NCBI GenBank assembly: GCA_963170155.1
Contig: CAUJGP010000007.1
Span: forward strand, 1-47,381
DNA: 47,381 bases
Origin: Bdellovibrionota bacterium
GTDB taxonomy: Bacteria > Bdellovibrionota > Bdellovibrionia > Bdellovibrionales > Bdellovibrionaceae
Reading direction: 5' to 3'
Shown here: piece after piece, positions 44,202 to 47,381 of the stretch
Layout of the letters: every line of letters begins with the position of its first letter
Position numbering within the stretch: position 1 is the stretch's first letter
Translations under genes and position numbers: made by a program
Notes under the pieces: model-generated
What the model saw: the letters and a program-made list of their open reading frames with translations, nothing else
What the model was told of the DNA's origin: nothing
Databases searched by the model: none

Positions 44202-45110
44202 ATGGAAATAAAAGAAGCTCAACTTGAAATTGCATCCTATCAGATCATCCCATTAGCCACGGGCGTGTTTGGCTTGGATGGCGGAGCCATGTTTGGAACG
44301 GTTCCTAAAATACTCTGGGAAAAACACATTCCTGCAGATTCCCAAAACCGTATTCCCATGGAAGCACGAGCTCTCCTTCTTAAAGGTAAAGGCGCGAATA
44401 AAACAAAAAATATCTTAATCGACTGCGGGAATGGAAAAGATTTTGTTGAAAAATTCGGAGATAAATTGGGGAAAAAGTTTGCGCAAATGTACAATATTGA
44501 TCCCAACGGCCCCTCGCTCTTAAACTCTCTCAAGCACGCCGGTTTAGGTGTTGATGATGTTACCGATGTCATATTCACTCACCTCCACTTCGACCATTGT
44601 GGCGGAGGCACCATTTGGAAAGACAATCGAATCCAACCCCAATTTCCCAATGCCACCTACTACGTACAAAAAGAAAATCTTCAAACAGCCCAAAATCCTA
44701 ATATCCGCGAAAAAGCGAGCTACTTATCCCCTAACTTTCTTCCTCTTTTAGACAGCGGTGTTTTAAAAATATTGGAAGGTCCCACGGACGAACTTCTTCC
44801 CGGAATCACAGTGGGAATTTCAAATGGCCACACCAAAGGTCAGCAATGGGTTCAAATTTCTGATGCGAAGAATACATTGATTTATTGTGCGGATGTGATC
44901 CCCACCAGTGCTCACGTTCGATCTGCTTGGATTATGGGTTATGATTTGGATCCACTGAAGATCATAGAAGAAAAAACAGCTATGCTCTCTCAAGCTGCCC
45001 AACATGGTTGGTATCTTTTTTTCGAACATGATCCCAAAGTTGACGCTTGCAAAGTCATCAAAAATGGCAATGACTTCGCTGTATCAGATGCTTTCAAACT
45101 CCTTGCTTAA
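44202..45110 (+). CDS. metallo-beta-lactamase-fold hydrolase
   Basis: This 302-residue enzyme has the MBL fold with a complete dinuclear zinc site: THLHFDHCGG (His127, His129, Asp131, His132), a later His in SNGHTKGQQ, the bridging Asp in IYCADVIPT, and the last His in FEHDP. The N-terminal LATGVFGLDGGAMFGTVPK is typical of the lactonase-like and YtnP-type MBL group, so a lactone- or ester-cleaving activity is plausible, but the substrate is unknown. No signal peptide. I start at the ATG 44202, with AGGAGG nine to ten bases upstream. It follows plsC by 123 bp and converges on the SRPBCC gene. Confidence 0.85.
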   Translation: MEIKEAQLEIASYQIIPLATGVFGLDGGAMFGTVPKILWEKHIPADSQNRIPMEARALLLKGKGANKTKNILIDCGNGKDFVEKFGDKLGKKFAQMYNIDPNGPSLLNSLKHAGLGVDDVTDVIFTHLHFDHCGGGTIWKDNRIQPQFPNATYYVQKENLQTAQNPNIREKASYLSPNFLPLLDSGVLKILEGPTDELLPGITVGISNGHTKGQQWVQISDAKNTLIYCADVIPTSAHVRSAWIMGYDLDPLKIIEEKTAMLSQAAQHGWYLFFEHDPKVDACKVIKNGNDFAVSDAFKLLA

Positions 45111-45286
45111 GAAATCCATGGCGTTGGCGTTACTCAGTTGAATGGGTGTTGCCAAGTTGAAATAGACTTCGTTGCTTTAATCAAATCTCCCTGGGATGGA
45201 CAAAAGAAGCCGTCTCCCCTCTTTATTTGATCGATTTCATTGAGCATCGAAGCCTCGTCTTTATTCCAATTTAATTGGAGAACTCA

Positions 45287-46243
45287 TTAAAGAGAACTTG
45301 TAAGGAGTAATTCCAACTTGTCAAAGGATCCTGCCCACCCCTGAGTCATTCCTGATTTCTCCTTATGAAATGTTTGGCGTTCTATTTCCGTGGCGTCTCC
45401 GTAAACTTCCCACTTCACCGTGACCCGGGTTTCATGAGGTCCTTCTTCTGCAAAAGTTATTGTCGACAACATCCTATCCGGCCATGTGGGAGCGAACGGA
45501 GGCTTTGTGAGCATTCCCTCTTTGTCACAAAAGTTTTGCGTGTAAATCAAAAGCTGATAAGGACTGATTTTTTGGTAGTTCACCATTCCATACATGGGTG
45601 CGCTTTCACCCATCGTCATCTCGTAGTGAAGCTTTCCTCCTTCTTTCACGTCACTTTGAAGAAGAACCATCGACGAACCCGTAGGTCCCATCCATTGAGC
45701 AAAATGTTTGGGATTCACCCACATCTCAAAAACTGTTTGAATATTAGCTTCAAAAGAACGGTTTATAATAAAGACATCTCTTTTTGTTTGCATCTCTTCG
45801 AGATGTTCCCCCAACCGATCCCAAGTCGAATCCCCGCTCGCTTGTTTAATAAATTTTTTCGCTTCTTGAGCTGCTTCTGGAGTCGCCAAACTCATTGTCA
45901 TATCCATCACTGTTTTGCCTTTGAACTCCTCAAAGGTCACTGTCACTCTGAAAAGAGCCTCACGCTCCTCATTAGCACCGTGATCATAAACAAGGCGCTT
46001 GTATTTTTCGACCTCATGATATGTGGTGATATTAGGGTAATCGACACCATCGGGTCCGTGCATAGTAAAAACCCAACGCCCTCCGGGACAAATTTCTTTG
46101 CTTTTTGTAGTGTAAGTAAAACCTCGCGGACCATACCACTTTGAAACATGTTTATCTTCAGTCCACGCCTCCCATACCAATTTGACGGGAGCATCAAAAA
46201 CACGAACAAGCCTCAATTCATTATCTTTTTTTGCTTTTGCCAT
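45287..46243 (-). CDS. double SRPBCC (AHSA1-like) domain protein
   Basis: This 318-residue protein contains two tandem AHSA1-type SRPBCC domains. The first (about 8-150) includes RVFDAPVKLVWEAWTEDKHV, KWYGPRGFT and GGRWVFTMHGPDG. The second (about 155-315) includes RSFEANIQTVFEMWVNPKHF, QWMGPTGSS and GGKLHYEMTMGES. Such domains bind hydrophobic ligands; AHSA1-like proteins are often encoded next to ArsR regulators. Here the gene overlaps the upstream arsR-type gene by 23 bp. Function is unknown beyond ligand binding. Most relatives carry one domain; the fusion may form an internal dimer. Confidence 0.85.
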   Translation of the reverse strand: MAKAKKDNELRLVRVFDAPVKLVWEAWTEDKHVSKWYGPRGFTYTTKSKEICPGGRWVFTMHGPDGVDYPNITTYHEVEKYKRLVYDHGANEEREALFRVTVTFEEFKGKTVMDMTMSLATPEAAQEAKKFIKQASGDSTWDRLGEHLEEMQTKRDVFIINRSFEANIQTVFEMWVNPKHFAQWMGPTGSSMVLLQSDVKEGGKLHYEMTMGESAPMYGMVNYQKISPYQLLIYTQNFCDKEGMLTKPPFAPTWPDRMLSTITFAEEGPHETRVTVKWEVYGDATEIERQTFHKEKSGMTQGWAGSFDKLELLLTSSL

Positions 46244-46592
46244 GCTTAATTCCTTTCGATTTTTCTTGAATCGTTTTTAAGTATTCATCGAGACGATCAA
46301 AACTTTCTTCCCAATAAGTACGATAATAAGAAATCCAATCATCCGCTTCTCTCAGGGTTTTTGCCTCGAGTTGACAAGGGCGCCACTGGGCATCCTTTCT
46401 TCGTGAAATCAATCCCGCCTTTTCTAAAACCTTGAGGTGCTTCGTTATCGCCGGGAGACTCATCTTATTTTTATAAGGGTCAGCGAGTTCAGTAACAGAT
46501 AAATGGCCTTTGGATAACCTATTCAAAATGCTCCGTCGAGTTGGGTCACTCAGGGCAGAGAAAACTAAGGATAATGAATCTTGAGCACTCAT
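46221..46592 (-). CDS. ArsR-family transcriptional regulator
   Basis: This 123-residue winged-helix protein begins MSAQDSLSLVFSALSDPTRR, with the ArsR signature SDPTRRSILNRLSKGHLSV, the recognition helix in MSLPAITKHLKVLEKAGLI and the wing in SRRKDAQWRPCQLE. It lacks the paired cysteines of classical metal-sensing ArsR proteins (one Cys only), as is usual in the subgroup linked to SRPBCC genes. I start at the ATG 46592. No ribosome binding site precedes it; a 30-bp palindrome abuts the start, so the message may be leaderless or the promoter may overlap the operator. It overlaps and is probably co-transcribed with the SRPBCC gene. Confidence 0.92.
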   Translation of the reverse strand: MSAQDSLSLVFSALSDPTRRSILNRLSKGHLSVTELADPYKNKMSLPAITKHLKVLEKAGLISRRKDAQWRPCQLEAKTLREADDWISYYRTYWEESFDRLDEYLKTIQEKSKGIKHGKSKKR

Positions 46593-46593
46593 A

Positions 46594-46623
46594 TTTTTAT
46601 TTAACCATTTGGTTAAATAAAAA
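46594..46623 (-). promoter_or_regulatory. 30-bp palindrome, probable ArsR operator
   Basis: Arms of 13 bp (TTTTTATTTAACC at 46594-46606 and its exact complement at 46611-46623) flank a 4-base centre ATTT. It lies immediately upstream of the arsR-type start codon, as expected of autoregulation by a dimeric winged-helix repressor. Confidence 0.75.
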
Positions 46624-46784
46624 GCAAGCAAGTTTTTAAGCTAAAAAGCCAATGAATCAAGCAAAACTTGCTACTCAAATCTTAAGGATTAAAAAAATTG
46701 ATGACACATCCATGCCTCTTAACGTATCCTGCGGCTTCTTGATCTTACTCTCAAAGTGAGATTTTTTTGTTTTTTCATCAATAG

Positions 46785-46861
46785 GGCCCCGTAACTCAGT
46801 TGGATAGAGTAACTGCCTTCTAAGCAGTAAGTCGCTTGTTCGAATCAAGCCGGGGTCACCA
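46785..46861 (+). tRNA. tRNA-Arg (anticodon TCT)
   Basis: This 77-base gene folds as a standard cloverleaf. The acceptor stem GGCCCCG pairs with CGGGGTC (one G-U), and the D loop holds AGTTGGATAGAG. The anticodon arm ACTGC-CTTCTAA-GCAGT has TCT at 46819-46821, and the T arm is GCTTG-TTCGAAT-CAAGC. Discriminator A is followed by an encoded CCA. It reads AGA and AGG-type arginine codons. The terminal truncated gene copy lies 180 bp downstream. Confidence 0.97.
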
Positions 46862-47040
46862 GTTATTTTCTTTGTTGAATCATCTGAATATGATTTACAG
46901 TTGCAACACCAGCCTGATTTTCAACAATCTTAATTGCTGATGAGTTCGAAAAGATGTGCATAAAACAATGCTAAACCGTGAGAATCAAGTCTTAGAGCTC
47001 ATTGTCGCTTTCTAAGTCCTCAATCTTCATCCCATAAGTC
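46862..47040. other. intergenic region between the tRNA and the truncated end gene
   Basis: I see no gene, clear terminator or duplicate of the tRNA 3' end here. Only an 8-base match (GAATCAAG at about 46982) resembles the tRNA T arm, which is not enough to call an attachment site. Confidence 0.4.
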
Positions 47041-47381
47041 TTACAGTCTTGAGAGCCAATATGACGTGAATGTGTCTATATTTGCTCGATTAGTTAAATG
47101 GTCCACAATACCCTGAGCACATTGGTTAGGATTAGATTCGCCAGCACAACCCATTCCTGTCTTAAGCCAATCGGTTACAATCTGTTGTGACCACGTTATC
47201 GCATTTCGACACTCGCCTATAAAAGTTGGATGATACTTTCCTTCTGTAAGAAAGCAAGTTGATTTTGGATAGACCTCTCCATTGCCCCAGTTTTGGGGTA
47301 GTGGCCGATTCCAGCGACTTGCATCCCCGGTGTTCGCGCCAAGACTAGATATGTAAACAGCACTTCTTTTATTCGTTTGAT
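47041..47381 (-). CDS. C-terminal part of an unrecognised gene, cut by the window edge
   Basis: A minus-strand frame is open from the window edge to a TAA at 47041-47043, giving 112 residues with no start in the window. It is rich in Trp, Asn and Cys (RWNRPLPQNWGNGEVYPKST, GECRNAITWSQQIV, GMGCAGESNPNQCAQGIVDH, ending SYWLSRL). Four cysteines suggest disulfides and export. The first part (47381-47241) is the 141-bp repeat shared with the left end, where the same frame is used. Because that frame stays open beyond the repeat and has natural composition, this copy is probably closer to the intact parent gene. I do not recognise the family. Confidence 0.6.
   Translation of the reverse strand, partial: QTNKRSAVYISSLGANTGDASRWNRPLPQNWGNGEVYPKSTCFLTEGKYHPTFIGECRNAITWSQQIVTDWLKTGMGCAGESNPNQCAQGIVDHLTNRANIDTFTSYWLSRL
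47241..47381 (-). repeat. 141-bp inverted repeat, right copy
   Basis: Reverse complement of 188-328 with 140 of 141 identical bases. The copy reaches the last base of the window, so its outer limit is unknown. It is read in the same coding frame as the left copy. Confidence 0.95.

Noticed and set aside
45365-46144. A long plus-strand open frame (259 codons) opposite the SRPBCC gene.
   Set aside because: It lies wholly antisense to a gene with clear domain motifs, has a composition rich in Cys, His and Phe typical of shadow frames, and has no ribosome binding site.
46975-46995. Possible attachment-site repeat of the tRNA-Arg 3' end.
   Set aside because: Only eight bases match, too few to support an integration site.
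1-47381. CRISPR arrays, insertion sequences, prophage genes and rRNA.
   Set aside because: No regularly spaced direct repeats, transposase or integrase motifs, phage structural genes or rRNA sequences were seen on either strand.

Overview
The window is about 47.4 kb of AT-leaning bacterial DNA with tightly packed genes. It carries 34 protein genes judged real, one tRNA, and truncated gene copies at both ends. The mix suggests a Gram-negative of the Bdellovibrionota or a neighbouring deltaproteobacterial-type lineage. Clues are the outer-membrane assembly pair TamA/TamB, many secreted lipoproteins, a matrixin-like lipoprotein protease, a MoxR-DUF58-TgpA cluster, an NtrC-type regulator, and many genes whose products I do not recognise. 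That placement is an inference from gene content only; there is no rRNA or other marker here.

Layout. 1-519: remnants, including one copy of a 141-bp repeat. 520-3253: YggS, then HutI and GpmA on the minus strand, overlapping by ATGA. 3341-9111: a complete 2-oxoglutarate dehydrogenase set (sucA, sucB, lpdA). 9445-10951: two response regulators, one membrane-anchored, separated by a perfect 17-bp hairpin. 11007-12119: asd with a readable promoter. 12220-16095: moxR, DUF58 and transglutaminase genes, overlapping. 16142-21341: a VAO/4-cresol-dehydrogenase-like flavoprotein, then a beta-helix lipoprotein gene overlapping a TPR/winged-helix protein gene. 21513-22082: efp. 22395-30237: a TPR gene, tamB and a seven-POTRA tamA-like gene, joined by two ATGA overlaps. 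30238-39352: accessory stretch with a DedA-type membrane protein, a secreted UbiB-like kinase with an altered active site, a possible 13-codon leader ORF, a lipoprotein, a protein with an internal domain duplication, a coiled-coil/Hsp20 fusion, a matrixin lipoprotein and several structured intergenic regions. 39484-45110: serA, an NtrC-type activator, cdsA-plsC and a metallo-beta-lactamase-fold hydrolase. 45287-46592: an ArsR regulator with a 30-bp palindrome at its start, overlapping a double SRPBCC gene. 46785-46861: tRNA-Arg(UCU). 47041-47381: a truncated gene holding the second repeat copy, in inverted orientation.

How the genes work together. sucA-sucB-lpdA builds one TCA-cycle complex. 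plsC makes phosphatidate and cdsA activates it to CDP-diacylglycerol. TamB and the Omp85 protein form an envelope-spanning assembly or lipid-transport machine. MoxR, DUF58 and TgpA are a recurrent envelope-associated trio. asd and serA feed amino-acid and peptidoglycan-precursor synthesis. Three response-regulator-type proteins are present and no histidine kinase, so their partners must lie elsewhere.

No CRISPR array, rRNA, complete transposon or prophage was seen. The strongest candidates for undescribed biology are the inverted terminal gene copies, the beta-helix lipoprotein/TPR-winged-helix pair, the secreted UbiB-like protein, the coiled-coil/Hsp20 fusion, and the structured intergenic regions near 30.4, 34.0 and 38.0 kb.
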